The notes below the pieces were generated by a model. That model had not been told where the DNA came from and did not search any database. It worked only from the letters and a program-made list of their open reading frames with translations. This document shows positions 1-11,958 of a DNA stretch of 64,000 nucleotides, in pieces; positions within the stretch are counted from its first letter, which is position 1; every line of letters begins with the position of its first letter. Where the stretch lies: assembly GCA_026018925.1 (NCBI GenBank), contig JAKSZU010000005.1:22864779-22928778 (forward strand), given 5' to 3'. The DNA is from Tupaia tana (Eukaryota > Chordata > Mammalia > Scandentia > Tupaiidae). Both the position numbers and the translations under genes were made by a program.

Positions 1-3000
1 TTTGGAGATGACAGAAAAGACTTGCCATCAGTAAAGGCTTGATGATGGATTTATGCCAAATCCCGCATATTCCATGGCTGGATCCATGTGAATAATAACT
101 CACATAAGCACTATCTAGTAGCTCTCTAGCTGGCTGGAGGATAGGATTGCATTCTCAAGTTTCAGAGTGAAAAAGTCATTATGGGTTAGATTCCTTAACT
201 GTGACTATCAGTTTTCATGATTATTTAACCAGCTAATCAAACCAAACCTAGTTAGTTTATTTTTTTAGAGCCAATATTAATTCTAAAGTAGATTAGATAA
301 GTGTAGGTTTGGTGAAGTATTCTTTAAATATAGTGGATTCCTATTCTAATAAAACTTGAGAAAAGTAAGTAATGTGTTATGCTAGAAGTGTTATCGTCTA
401 TGGTAAATAACTACACTTGACCACTTCCAAAGTTTTTGTTGTTGTTTTAAATTTACCTAGACAGTCTTATCTCAAGAAGGCTGAAGGTATTCACTCATAC
501 ATTTTGGCTAATGGACATATGAAAACATGATCATTCTTGAAATAAGGGTGCCTCCTAGGTGCCAGACTTTGGGGATACAATAGGTAGACAATACAGATAT
601 TGTCTTTGCCGTCTGGTGGTAGAAGATATTAGTTTAATTTGTAGTAATTGTTGAGGAGCCTTTTGCTCATATACTTTAATTTTGTCTACAACTTTTACCA
701 GGCTTTGGAGAAGTTGACTTCTTTTAGTATTCCCTGCACTTTTGAAGTTCACATAAGAGCTTTCTAATCAGGTGGCAGGATTAGAAATATAGCAAGCTAA
801 ACTATCTTACACTGTTTTTATTTTGAGTAGTATAAGAAAGAATTGAGAAGCTAAACAATAGTGGTAATAATTGTGCATTATATCTTCTTTTTTCCTTTTT
901 TCCCCTAAAGGTTTCCCAGACTCTCTAGTCCATTCTTTTATGCCATCTCAGTTAAAATGTTTATTATTTTAGTGACACCACCATGCTTGCAAGATTTATG
1001 AGCACTGTTACATACATTTGCAATGATTTTATAAGTTACAGCCCATTTAGAAATGTTCCTATTTACTGCAGTTATGTGTCCAGTGACTTATTCTTCTTGT
1101 AACTTAACAAAATTTTTTGTAAGTGCCAGTAACAATTTTTAGACCAAGTAGGTGAACCTAGATAGTGTTTGTGCACTGTTTTTATGCATCACTATTTATC
1201 CGTACAAGATTCAAATTACCAGAGGGGTTTTGCTTTTACTTGCATATAGATTCCTCACTTCATTAATGTAAATATGGGCCATTCAACAAATAACTTCATA
1301 TATTGCTGCCTTTTGGAGGTGTTTCTTTGTCATTGTCTTTTGTGGAGGTAAAGCAATGAACTTACAAACGATATCCTGATATTATCATTCTTTTTAGTTA
1401 GAAAAGTATATAATGGGGCTTGAGCATGGGTGAGTTACGATTATTTATTCTGAGGCCTGAAGAGAATCAATGGAAAACCAGCAGGTTGTTTCTGTATGAA
1501 CTGGGCACCAGTCCGTTGGTAAAGTATTACATGTTGGCAGATCTCGAGTGTACTTGTCCACAGTGCTTCCCAGCCTCCTGGAAACCTCACCATTTACAAT
1601 AGGCACATTTTCAGTATAATTTTAATTTAGGATTTTTTTTTTTTATTAGTAATGTACTGGATTGAGTTTTGCTGTTGTGTTTTGACACTTAAAACTTTGA
1701 TGTTTACATAGTAAGACTTTTCTCCTGTGTAATTTAGCTGCTGTTTTTAAGGAGTGAGACGTTTTGTTAGGAATTCCTACTTGCTAGCTTTTAGTATAGG
1801 TTTGGACATTTAAAGTATAGTGTTAAATAGCAAACTTTCAAGAACTTCATCTTAGTTTCTTGTGGTTTTGTGACTTTGTTGTATTTAATAACCAAAGGAA
1901 CATTCCCCATTAATTACTATGAGTAAAGATTCCAAAGTGGGGAAATGGTGTTTTGTTTTGTTTTTTTTTTTAAGTAAGTTACTACTTTAAAATATGACTT
2001 AGGAATAACCATACTAATTACACTTGGCATTTTGAGTGGTCATAGAAACTATAAATTTTAGCACTTTAGTCTTTTTTTTCTGTGAATACAGTTTTACCTT
2101 TAAGAAAACAGAATTTATTCTGGAAAATATGAATTACAGTGCTAAATCTGATTTCGTTATGTGTGAATATATTATATGGTAACTTTTGTAAAATGTTACT
2201 CTACATGAAGATTTCACTTTGGGCAATCATTGGTATATATTGCTACTAACTTAGTTTTATTTATAGAACTAAGAGCCTCTCATTGAATGACTATTCAGAT
2301 TTCAAAGCAGACTTCTTGAATTGTTTACATAACTTGCCTGAAGGTTTTAGATTCTACATTCTAATAGTGAAACTAATATATATGGTGGCCAGAGTGTAAT
2401 ATATGCTAATACTTTGGCATGGGAGATATTTATCATGAGTTTTTACTATTTAAAATGTTATACATTTGCCTACTAGTTTTATAAATGATGTTGCCTTCAG
2501 AATTTATGTGAAGGTTACAAAACTCAAAATATCATGTATCTGTTGTGCAATGGAAAGTCTTGTCATCATTAGATAATGAGTTTTTGATCAACTATATCCT
2601 GAATATTGAGATTAGAGAAACTATGTTCTATTGCTCTTATAAACAGACCCACACACAACAAAAAGCATGCTGTTTGAGTAATCACTCTTATGACTTATAA
2701 GGCTGAGGGCTGTGGTGTGCATTATTCTTAGGGTCTTCCACCAGCAGTGCCTCCTATAAACATGTTGACACTTAAGTCTCTCGATGTTAAAGAAACTGGA
2801 CGTGTGTTTTCTACATATTATTTTTGTTAGAAATAAAGTAATATGCTTAATTTCTTTTTCCTATAGTAACATTTTACAAAAGAACTAATAGACAGGTATT
2901 TTATTCTCAAATTGATCTCAAGCTGGATGTACAAATTTAAATCCTTTTTTAATTTATTTTTTTAATAGTGTAAGAATGCTGGCTGCTATTAGTTGTTATT

Positions 3001-4262
3001 CCTTATTTTCTGGGTAGAAGCTATTTGAAAGTCCAGTTTCTGTCCCAGTGTAGCCAAATGTAGTTTTCTTTTGAAATGCTTTATAATTTTACACTACCTT
3101 TTGAATATACAAACCTCATTCTGCATTGGACAACTTGAAGGCTTTGATTTCTTTGAATATTTAAATTTTAATGTGTATATTACTTTGGCAGTTCCCTCAA
3201 CTTTGAGATGCACTGATCACTGTGCTTGAAAAAGACAAGACTGAAGATTGTACTATGAAATTTATTGAATAATTTTCATAAATTATTTATCAGATGAGAG
3301 ATTTTTAGATTTTTGTATTATGCTTAGTTTAAAAAAATAGTAGTTAAAAAAGAGAGGCTAGTAAGTTTGATGCTATTCTTGCCAAACAAACTCAGCCAGA
3401 ATCTTTAAATGGGAAAAGGATGACTAATTGTTCTGCATCTGAGTACGTTTTCCAAAATGTTGGAAAGAAACTTCTGAATTGAAATCTTGAATGTATTGAA
3501 TCTGTCAAGGTACACAGCGGTGCCTTTGTAAATTGTTCATTATCTATCTTATTTAATCAGGTGACAAGTGGTGTAATGTAGCAGAGTTTAAAACTAGAAC
3601 TCAGTTAATCACTTTTTGTGAACAAGTTGGAATTGTCATGTTACTGTGTAATTGACTTGCTTTAAAATGAACAATAAATTTAATAAAATAAAACATTGTC
3701 CTGTTTTTTATCTATTTATTGTATATATCATTTATATTTCATATAAGAAATCATGCCTAGTTTTTTGATGCTTATGAAGTAACATGATAGTTTTGCTATG
3801 TTAGTGTCAGTCTCTTTTGAAAAAATTGAGACTTGATTCTAACACTAAAGGAACTTATATTTTTTAAAAAATCCTGAAAACCTTTACTGATTACACCAAC
3901 TAATTTTGTCAGAAAACAAGTAGGGAGATTTTTAAAATTCTAGCAGTTAGTCTAAACTATAATTTATGATACATTAAGGATTTCAAATTAGTTAGGTAAA
4001 ACTTAATCATCTTTCAATATGGTATGCCTTTTTTAAATTGCCTAGTTCCAAACAAGTTAATTAAAAAAATTTTTTTTCCAGACAGATAAGTTAGGCTGGA
4101 AAGACATCCTAAGAACTAAGTTTTAACATGGGATTTGTTAAACGTAATCATTGTTCATTTTTAAACTAATTTTATGAAGAAACTTTAATCTTGAAAGAGT
4201 AAGGCAAATTTGTTTTTTTCCCCCCCATTTTTTTATTTTGTTTTTGTATTTTTTTATACCAG
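1..4262 (+). other. NUP58: NUP58 intron upstream of the third-last coding exon
   Basis: AT-rich single-copy sequence ending at a polypyrimidine tract and AG acceptor at 4261-4262. I looked for the preceding NUP58 exon, which in human encodes a glutamine-rich stretch just before the FG tail, and did not find it, so the window opens inside this intron. No lineage-specific SINE lies here. Three overlapping AATAAA motifs occur at 3673-3692, followed by a T/G-rich stretch. They could be an alternative polyadenylation site, but nothing else supports that. Short reading frames at 1420-1602 and 4138-4320 show no family resemblance. Confidence 0.75.
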
Positions 4263-4361
4263 GGCCACAGTCATCTCTGGGAGTTAGTTTTGGAACGCCA
4301 TTCGGCTCAGGTATTGGCACTGGCTTGCAATCAAGTGGCTTAGGTTCTTCAAACCTTGGAG
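4263..4361 (+). CDS. NUP58: NUP58 third-last coding exon (FG-repeat region)
   Basis: This exon encodes part of the C-terminal FG-repeat tail of nucleoporin p58/p45. That protein forms the NUP62-NUP58-NUP54 channel complex at the centre of the nuclear pore, where FG repeats bind transport receptors. The 99-nt exon sits between an AG acceptor (4261-4262) and a GT donor (4362-4363). It begins with the last two bases of a glycine codon and ends with the first base of the next, so all three exons here share one phase. The translation reads PQSSLGVSFGTPFGSG and then continues through a Gly/Ser-rich stretch; it contains two FG dipeptides. It matches the human protein as I remember it nearly residue for residue. 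Confidence 0.93.
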
Positions 4362-5277
4362 GTACACTTTAACTTTTCTAATATTTCATTGACCTATTAT
4401 ACATTTGAATTGATACTAGCCTGTAAAGTATTTAAGAGGATCTGCTGCTATTTTGGAAGTTAAGGTTCCATCTGGCAAAAATGATTCTCCAAACGTAATC
4501 ATTGCTTTTCAAGAATACAAGGATAATTCTATTTTCTGTGGATAGTAAATATAAAAAGTATAATATTTAGTGGTAGGGATGTTTATATTTTTAAAATAAT
4601 ATGCTGAAATAGGAACTTGAGAATTACTTGGTTTTAATAAATTAAAATTTTTTAAAATCAGTATTCTTAATACTAGTTTGAAGTCCAAACCACCTCTGGA
4701 TTCTATACATTCTCCTAATCATAATCCTCTTTTTTCTGAAAATGACCAATTTAGATGGAGAAATAATTTTGTAATAAATTAAATGACTTGCCATATGTCC
4801 ATTTCTAAGCACTATTGGCATATTTTGCCTATGTACATCACTTGTATGCATAAGCAGTTAAGCTTATTATAATCATTTCATGAGTTAACTCTAGTAAGGT
4901 AAGTCCTCTGCAGAAACATGCTAAATACAAATGCATTCACAAGTTTTTGATAATTGAAAGTTAGGTTATATTTTGACGAGTACATAGTAATGAGTAAGAT
5001 CAGTCAGAAGAGGATTGAGAGACTGATCTGTATTAGGAATTACTAGAATCGTGGCAGACAGCATGATTTCTATAATCCAATTCACCTGTTTCTTAGAATT
5101 ATAGACAGTGATACTATCAAACTCAATATTTTAGATAAGCTGTTATAAAATAGCATAAAAAGGGTTTGAGCTTTGTTTATAAGTACTAAGCTTTTATGAG
5201 AGTAGAAACTAGTATTAGGATCTGTTCATGAACTTTGTGTGATGAAAAGATATTTCTTTTTTTAAATTGTGAAACTG

Positions 5278-5348
5278 TTAGGTTGTTGGGAAAGTCATGG
5301 CTTGTTTTTCTATGCAAAAATGCATCACGACTTTTCCGAAGACCCAGT
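5278..5348. mobile_element. Mariner-type MITE, family M1, copy 1
   Basis: About 70 bp, near-palindromic. The left end TTAGGTTGTTGGGAAAGTCA pairs with the reverse complement of the right end, CACGACTTTTCCGAAGACCCA, around a TATGCAAAAATGCAT centre. Two more copies lie at 34054-34127 and 39658-39726. The size, the TA-flanked insertions and the TIR style fit a non-autonomous Tc1/mariner element. It has no coding capacity. Confidence 0.7.
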
Positions 5349-5619
5349 AGTATTGTTAAGAGGAAAAATATGGTATCCTCGGGTTCCCCTCTTGCATTGC
5401 TGGTAATATGGCAAGAATCTACTTAGTGGATTTAAAGCGATTGACTATTATGTAGGGTTTTTCAATTATATTCTTAATTAACCAAAAACATTTTACTGTA
5501 GAGCAGAGTAAAATTACCTTGTGTTACTTAGTATTTGCAATATTGTGCATGTCTTGCTTTTTTATGCATTTAGTCAGTCTCTTATTTTTTTCTTTAAACA
5601 AAATACCCCTAAGTAGATA

Positions 5620-5752
5620 TAAGGTGTCTTCAAAAAGTTCATGAAAAATGAGTATTTTGAGAAAACTAGGGATAGATTTAAGAACTTTTTTGTACCAAAT
5701 AAATTTATATTTAAATTGTACTTTTCTGTGAACTTTTTACAGTTCCTGTACA
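5620..5752. mobile_element. Mariner-type MITE, family M2, copy 1
   Basis: About 130 bp with imperfect inverted ends: GGTGTCTTCAAAAAGTTCAT on the left, and TGTGAACTTTTTACAGTTCC on the right. The internal part (TTTTTTGTACCAAATAAATTT) recurs in a second copy at 52546-52940, which shows a repeat family. No transposase is encoded. Confidence 0.6.
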
Positions 5753-6087
5753 TTCATAACTGCCTAAAATCATTGAATGGTCAAAAAAGTTTCTAGCACA
5801 TTTGGGAGAGAATATACTGATATGATATGATAGCATTTTATATTATGACCTATGACCTTGTTCTTTAAAAATTACTCCTGGGTCATAAGTTAGTCTAAGT
5901 AGATATAAATTATTTTAAATACATCTTTTAAAAAGTCTTATGCAAAAGAGTAAACAGATTTCCTTAATAAGGCCTTCTTTTTCAACACTGTATTTGTTAG
6001 ACCTTTGGTAATTTTCAGTGACTTGTTAGTATCCTGTAACCTGTGTTTTATGTACCGTTGTATATTTCTCTATTACCCTTCCACTAG

Positions 6088-6183
6088 GATTTGGAACTAG
6101 CTCTGGTTTTGGATGCAGCACCACAGGGGCCTCCACATTTGGATTTGGAACAACAAATAAACCCTCAGGAAGTCTTAGTGCAG
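6088..6183 (+). CDS. NUP58: NUP58 penultimate coding exon (FG-repeat region)
   Basis: A 96-nt exon after an AG acceptor (6086-6087) and before a GT donor (6184-6185), in the same phase as the exons on both sides. It encodes FGTSSGFGCSTTGASTFGFG and about a dozen further residues, with four FG dipeptides. The matching human NUP58 segment is nearly identical. Like the rest of the tail it is disordered, low-complexity Gly/Ser/Thr sequence that binds transport receptors in the pore channel. Frames on the opposite strand here are shadows of this exon. Confidence 0.93.
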
Positions 6184-7439
6184 GTTTGTGTGTTTCTGCC
6201 TGAATTTCAGGCAAATTTCAAGGTGCAAATGATTTCATTTAAAAGTGTAAGTGTTGTTATTGCCAATAACTCCAAAATATCCCTGATTTGGTTGCTATTG
6301 TCTAAATGAAGCATGCAAGCCTAACTGATCATACAGCTTTATCTCTATTTTAAACCAAAGGACAGGTTTGTATAGTACTTCTAAAAGGACTTCTTAGCTT
6401 ACTTTAATAAGTAAATACATCTTCTCTTAACTAAGTCGAGTTTCATTTGAACCCTAGTGACTCAGTTCATGGTTAAACAGTTTTCTTCATTACTGCAAAA
6501 ATGAACCCATTGTTGTGAAAGTTTAATTCATTTTTAAACCAGTGCCAGAGAGAGATTTTTCATTTATAAGTCCCTCTGGTTTTAGAATACCACAGTCTTA
6601 ACAAATGATGATTAATGTGTTTCCTTGTTCATTTTTAAATAGGTATAATTTTTTGACTCTCCTAGTGGGAAATTCCTCATTTTTGGTCAACTTTTTAATT
6701 TACTATATTTGTAAATAATGGTTTATTTTAATGTGTAAGGTTTAGGGATAAATAGCCTAAACCTTACACAATGTCTAAAATAATGTCTAATGTCTAAAAT
6801 AATGAGATAATGCTCTTAAAATGTGTTTAAATTTAGAGAATTTGAAGGAAATTCTGCTTAATATTAACTATAGTTTAGAATTAGCAGTTCTTGTAGAATA
6901 AGATAATAGAATTCAGCAGTATCAGGATTATTACCTAAATATTGTATTAGTTAACTAAGCAGTAATAGTACTTGATCCTATTTAGACAAGGGCTCTTATA
7001 AAATCAGAATTAGCACTGCTCTTTGGTGTGTTCATTGTCGTAAACAGTGTGGGTTGAGGCTTTCTTGGAGGACTTGGGGTTGCAAGGGAGGATCCAGATG
7101 TTGCAACTCTTTCTTCTTCATATTGGTAAAACGTTTTTGGTGGAGCTGAGGAGAAAGGTACCTTGAATTAACAAGAAAAGTTATGTCAACTTCAAGTTTT
7201 CTGTAGACTACTTATTTGTGTTTAGGTTTCTCTTGGCCTGCATCACTAAACTTCTGTCTTTAAGGTGCCACTTAGTTAAATTATTTTCCTATAAAATTCC
7301 ATGTTAGAAATTCAGGTCCTTAAAATATTTGCTATTCTTATGTATCCTTTCAGATAGAAATTCACCACTCATCCCTGTTTTTTGTATTTGTTTTTGTGAA
7401 TTAACTTCTGATGTGAATATTTTCTTCTCTAAACATAAG
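6184..7439 (+). other. NUP58: Last NUP58 intron
   Basis: GT-AG intron (donor 6184-6185, acceptor 7438-7439). It is AT-rich and free of SINEs. Around 6738-6795 there is a small inverted arrangement of a TAAGGTTTAGG motif and a local duplication of AATGTCTAAAATAATG. I recognise nothing else. Confidence 0.8.
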
Positions 7440-7609
7440 GCTTTGGCAGCTCAAGCACATCTGGGTTTAACTTCAGCAATCCTGGCATCACGGCATCAGC
7501 TGGTTTGACATTTGGTGTGTCCAATCCTGCCTCTGCAGGTTTTGGAACAGGAGGACAACTCCTTCAGTTGAAGAAACCTCCAGCTGGAAACAAAAGAGGA
7601 AAAAGATAA
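7440..7609 (+). CDS. NUP58: NUP58 terminal coding exon and stop codon
   Basis: This exon completes nucleoporin p58. The acceptor AG is at 7438-7439. The exon starts with the last two bases of a Gly codon and runs 55 codons to TAA at 7607-7609. The translation holds three more FG dipeptides and ends with a basic, non-FG tail, LLQLKKPPAGNKRGKR, which is the C-terminus of human NUP58 as I remember it. The three exons together give about 120 residues with nine FG dipeptides. The frame is open and all splice sites are canonical, so this is the active locus and not a retrocopy. The coiled-coil domain that assembles with NUP62 and NUP54 lies upstream of the window. Confidence 0.95.
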
Positions 7610-9043
7610 ATATATGGAGTAATGTGTTGATAGAATCCATAGTAGCACTGTTTAGTCTACGAGTCTATTTTTCTAATGATGCAGTAATTAAATTGCATCC
7701 CAGGAAATTTATAAAGTTTTGATATTTTCCCTACTCTGGAATTTGAATTTTGTTCATGTTTGCCATACTGAACATCTTTTTTCCTTGTGAATTTAAAACC
7801 CAGTTGTGTATTTTTTAATTTTGAATCCCAATGTAAGAAATGTTCTGATTACATCACTGATTGCTATGGTAGGAAACCATGAATCTGAAACCTACTATTT
7901 AACTTAGTGTTAATAGCAATGTTTTTGTTGGTAAGGTTTACATTATGTGAATATATGCACATTTGTTTCTTATATACAGATGGTATGAACTCTAGGGCCT
8001 ATACTAGAATCTGTTTGTTCCTTGATAAAGGCCTTTTGAACTATACTGCAGGGCATCTTGTGAATATGTATGTAAATATATACAGAAAAATACACACAAT
8101 TGTGTGTGCATATAAACTATATATTTACAGACCTACAACTTTTGCCTCAGACTGTTCCCCTTTTCTAAGGGTATTCAGTTTTTCACCTGTTACGCTTCCA
8201 GTCCTCAGTGCTTGTAGAATGATGAGCTAGAGTTACCAGATCATTACAGTTGTTTGCATAAAGGCTTATTGAAATGGTTACTGGAGTAAATAATTTGGCT
8301 GACTCAACTTCATTGCCTTTGGTCTTTTCTATTTTTGTTTCTTCCCTAACTTTTAGCAGCTGCTCCAAATGAGAAATGCATATCCTCATTTTGCTTCTTT
8401 GAGATGTTTTTCATATCTGAGAGATGGACCTTCAGGAGCATATTTGAACTCCAGACTGGTGTTCTGGGACAATGAGCTATTAAGCCAAATTGATTCTATG
8501 CAGGTGAAGGATGCACTGCTAGTTGAGTGAGAACTTTTCTAGCTATTCCAATACAGAGTTCTTTCTTATAGGGCTATTGACATTGACACCAAATGGAGTG
8601 GCTTCTCAGCCTCGTAATGTCTTAAGTAAGTGCTTAATTTGGAATAGAGAAACAATATATTTTAAGAAAGAAAAATATTCTTTGTAGCCACTTATAAACT
8701 CTCATTTTAACAGTAAACCAAGCTCCAGGTAGTAACACATAAGCATGTCAACTTGCATCTTTGTGGTATTTGTCTATTTTCTATTAGTGATGTCGAGTGG
8801 ATAAAAAAGAGAACCCTTGGAAAGAGAACTGCCTTAGCCATGACTTCAGAGAGAATATTAGGTAGACCTATTTATCTTTCAGGTAGTTTTGAGATAGGAT
8901 GTGAATGTGGAATTTCATTGAAAATAGTTTAATTTTTTTTATATAGAAGGTTTTGTACATAATGTGCATCAGTAAATATTTTCAGAGTCGTTTCACCAAG
9001 GCACCTTTTTTTCTAAACTAGGTATTGCGCGTGCATGTGCACG

Positions 9044-9046
<3 letters not shown>

Positions 9047-9079
<33 letters not shown>
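9047..9079. repeat. (CA)n microsatellite in the putative NUP58 3' UTR
   Basis: Uninterrupted AC dinucleotides preceded by an imperfect alternating purine-pyrimidine stretch (GCGCGTGCATGTGCACGCAT), which could adopt Z-DNA. Confidence 0.95.
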
Positions 9080-9080
<1 letters not shown>

Positions 9081-9546
9081 TTTTAGTGTAATGTTGGTTG
9101 AGTTTGAGTATAAAATTTGTTAATCTGTTTTATTTATCTGCATAGCAATGTTTGGCTTTTTTTAATGGAAATTTTGCGCCTTGATGCATTAAAATAAGGA
9201 AAACAATTTGTGTTTGAGCACTAAATTTGTTTTTATTTTTGCATATTTTCTTAATACTGTAATCCCCTGATTCACATCTTGGGGGAGATTAGGAAAATGG
9301 TTTGATTTTGTGTTTTCAATGACTGTCAGAATTTCATATGCAACTACAACAAATGTTTTTCAAAAAGGACATTGCATTGTGCTACAAAAATCTATTTATA
9401 TTTCTTGGTCTTTTTCTTTTATGTACTTTACAGTTTAATATGTTGAATCACTGGAAATTTGTAACATTAATTTGGGGTAGGAGTTTAAATGTGTTGTCAT
9501 TGTCTCCATCGTCTTCACTTTGTCCAGAGCCTATTATTATGGAAAC

Positions 9547-9552
9547 AATAAA
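9547..9552 (+). terminator. NUP58: Candidate NUP58 polyadenylation signal
   Basis: A canonical AATAAA hexamer and the strongest candidate after the stop codon. It lies just before the sequence turns into ancient repeats. Not proven as the site used. Confidence 0.45.
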
Positions 9553-9889
9553 ATGTATTGCATCAGTTGCTTTGAAATTTTATAGGTGTCAGCAATTCTT
9601 CTTAATACGTAATTTTCTTATTATTGCTTTTTTATTCTCTTTGGTTGGTTTTTAGTGCTTTCCTTTTACTAGTTTAGACATCTTGCTCTTTAAAAAAAAA
9701 AAAACACAAGATAGGAAGTTCTTTGTCACTTGCTTTTCTCAAAGTTGCAAAAGCATTAAACATTTTTAATTACACAGAAGATTGCTGAGTAAAAAGCAAA
9801 AGTCCCCTTCAACTCCTAGACTGAAGAATATTCCTCTCCTTTCCCCAGCATATCTACTCTGTTTGGTGTCTATCCTGTGGATGCTGTTT

Positions 9890-10555
9890 ACAAAGGCTTT
9901 TTCAACATATATTTATAAACATTCTTCTTTTATAGTCTCTCATTTACTCACATTTTATCATTGTCTTTTAGATTCTTTTTTCCCTTTGTTTAACACAGGG
10001 GTTAAAAAAATCTATGTATTCTGTGACTTTTTTCTCTCTCTAATATGGTATCAACATGTCAGTCTGTATATACTTTTTACATACTATCCCATAGACTTGA
10101 TATATAATGATCTGTTCCAACTATTCACTGTGGATGGACAATTTCTTTTCACAATTTCAGTTTTACAGAAAAACTTGCTGTAAGTACCCTTGTACATGAC
10201 TCTCTATGTTTAATGTTCCTTTGGGATTGATTCTGGAAAAGGAATTGCTGAAAAGCATATAAATTGTATGTTTTAATGTCATGGCCCGCCCCACATGCTA
10301 TGTAAGCATACATTCCTACTAGAATGTATGAAATACCCATTTGCTAACATTTTCTGTAATCCTTTGAATAGTTATTATCCATCTTAGTATTTGTGAGCTT
10401 GAACTTTTAAATATATGTATATGTTAACTATCTGCCTGTTAGTATAATTGCATGTTATATCTTTCATCCATTTTTATAGTTATTTTGTGTTTTCTTCTTG
10501 ATTATTAATTGGAGCTCTGTGGGTAATTGCTGTTAATATTTTTACTATGAGGTAT
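9890..10555 (-). mobile_element. Ancient L1 fragment (L1M type)
   Basis: Read on the - strand this resembles the far 3' part of old mammalian L1 ORF2. The series CCTTGTACATGACTC, GGAAAAGGAATTGCTG and TACATTCCTACTAGAATGTATG follows the order of well-known L1M sequence in reverse. It is highly diverged, and the 133-residue frame at 9782-10183 across it is chance. Confidence 0.5.
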
Positions 10556-10557
10556 GT

Positions 10558-10690
10558 CTAGACTCAGCTGGATTCAGAACCCTGCCTTGACCCTATGCGA
10601 TCTTGGGCAAGTTATTTTACATTTCTAGATCTCAGCAGCAGCATCTAAAAAATGGGGATAATATAATGGGTAGTTGTATTAATAATACAA
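10558..10690 (+). mobile_element. MIR SINE fragment
   Basis: Matches the MIR core and 3' part: a region like GATCTTGGGCAAGTTATTTTAC, then CTCAGCAGCAGCATCTAAAAAATGG and GGATAATA. Ancient, present in all mammals. Confidence 0.7.
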
Positions 10691-10696
10691 TCAATT

Positions 10697-10789
10697 GGGG
10701 GCCAGGAGGAGGTGGCATGCAGGTTAAGGTGGCTGAATCCCACATGGCTGACCATGTGGTTCGAGTCTGGACTGATGGTTTGAGCACAA

Positions 10790-10825
<36 letters not shown>

Positions 10826-10901
10826 CCCAACATCCTGAGAGTAGAATGGAAAGGGATTACAGCGTGGCCGTCCCCACAGGGGAGTGATTTTCTCACTTTG
10901 G

Positions 10902-10949
<48 letters not shown>

Positions 10950-10990
10950 CAAGCAAATGTGCCCTCTAGCAATAATAGTAGTAATAATAA
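10697..10990 (+). mobile_element. Long tRNA-derived SINE with (GT)n and (CT)n expansions
   Basis: First lineage-specific SINE in the window. The B box GGTTCGAGTCT is at 10758-10768. Internal (GT)n (about 10795-10821) and (CT)n (about 10904-10947) tracts are expanded compared with other copies. The end resembles GCCCTCTAGCAATAATAG. A diverged, older copy. Confidence 0.8.
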
Positions 10991-11147
10991 CAATCTACTT
11001 TGAAGCACTCAGAAAATATAACCTCTGATACTTTACAAGCATTAACTATGTCTGCACTGATACCTCCACTGCTTTAATTATAGCCTCTGATATGTTAATG
11101 TTTTTCTAATAGTTTTTGTGTGGATGACTACTCTGGGATACTTAATC

Positions 11148-11299
11148 TTTTTTTTTTCCTGAATTATTTAATTTACTTATTTTATAATTTGATCAGAGAG
11201 AAAGAAAGTGAAAAAGCAAGCTGTCAGGTCTGGGACTCGAACCACCATCAGCCATGTGGCAACTCGGCTCCTTAACCACTGTGCTACCTGCCAGCTCCA
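11148..11299 (-). mobile_element. Short tRNA-derived SINE
   Basis: Antisense copy: poly(T), then TTTGATCAGAGAGAAAG, a complementary B box (GGGACTCGAACC), ending CTACCTGCCAGCTCC. GGATACTT flanks it at 11136-11143 and 11300-11307 as a short target duplication. Confidence 0.85.
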
Positions 11300-11338
11300 G
11301 GATACTTCAGGATACTTTATCTTTACATTGAAATTTAG

Positions 11339-11504
11339 AGTGCTGGCAGGTGGTGTGGTGGTTAAAGGTGCCGTATTACCACATGGCCAACCACAGTTCA
11401 AGTCCTGGACCTGGCAGCTTTTGTTACTGCTTTCCTTTTCTCTCTGTCTCTCTCTGGTCAGATTTTTAAAAGTAATAACAAATGGAATTAAATCAATTTT
11501 TTTA
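11339..11504 (+). mobile_element. Short tRNA-derived SINE
   Basis: Starts GTGCTGGCAGGTGGTGTGGTGG, has the B-box variant AGTTCAAGTCC, then the CT-rich segment and a GGTCAGATTTTTAAAAG end. A 12-bp target duplication ATTGAAATTTAG lies at 11327-11338 and 11505-11516. It faces the preceding antisense copy. Confidence 0.88.
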
Positions 11505-11640
11505 ATTGAAATTTAGTACTTATTTTATCAAATTTTATTTTTCCTTAATCCTATTGGTATTTTGATTGGATTTACACAAATAATATGATCTGGGGAGAAT
11601 TGTTATCTCTCTTTTTTATTTTTCTTCAAGAATTATTCAT

Positions 11641-11806
11641 GGGGCTGGTAGGTGACGTGGTGGCTAGGGGTGCTGGACTCCCATTTGGCCAACTGTGATT
11701 TGAGTCCTGGACTTGGCAACTTGCTTTCTCACTTTATTTCTTTCTCTCTGATCAAATTAAAACAAGTAAGTAAAATAAAATTTGATAAAAAATTCTTTTT
11801 TAAAAA
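11641..11806 (+). mobile_element. Short tRNA-derived SINE
   Basis: Starts GGGGCTGGTAGGTGACGTGG; ends with a GATCAAATTAAAACAAG tail. AAGAATTATTCAT before it and AAGAATTACTTAAT after it look like a diverged target duplication. Confidence 0.85.
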
Positions 11807-11813
11807 AGAATTA

Positions 11814-11942
11814 CTTAATTTTATTTTTTATTATTATTCAGTGTGACCAGAGAGAGAAAGCAAGCCTGCCAGGTCTGGGACTTGAGCCACAGTTGACCAT
11901 GTGGGAATCCAGTGCCTCAACCACCATGTCACCTGCTGGCTC
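11814..11942 (-). mobile_element. Short tRNA-derived SINE
   Basis: Antisense copy ending CACCTGCTGGCTC; contains GTGACCAGAGAGAGAAAGC and the complement of a degenerate B box (GGGACTTGAGCC). Confidence 0.85.
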
Positions 11943-11958
11943 TAAGAATTGATATCTT

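Larger units (their letters stand above)
4362..6087 (+). other. NUP58: NUP58 intron with two small DNA-transposon remnants
   Basis: Intron with canonical GT (4362) and AG (6086-6087) ends. It carries two palindromic-ended mariner-type fragments, at 5278-5348 and 5620-5752, listed separately. The rest is AT-rich unique sequence in which I recognise nothing. Confidence 0.8.
7610..9570 (+). other. NUP58: Putative NUP58 3' UTR
   Basis: About 2 kb of AT-rich, SINE-free sequence follows the stop codon. The best polyadenylation signal is AATAAA at 9547-9552, with T/G-rich sequence about 15-30 nt further on. The transcript end is inferred and other sites are possible. Reading frames here (for example 7907-8230 and 9338-9655) have no protein-like composition. 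Confidence 0.55.

Noticed and set aside
1420..1602. 60-residue frame in the NUP58 intron, considered as an extra exon
   Set aside because: No AG acceptor and GT donor in the right phase, and no similarity to the known NUP58 sequence.
9782..10183. 133-residue open frame downstream of NUP58
   Set aside because: Hydrophobic, Phe/Leu/Tyr-rich composition typical of translated AT-rich ancient L1 DNA; no start context, splice sites or family resemblance.
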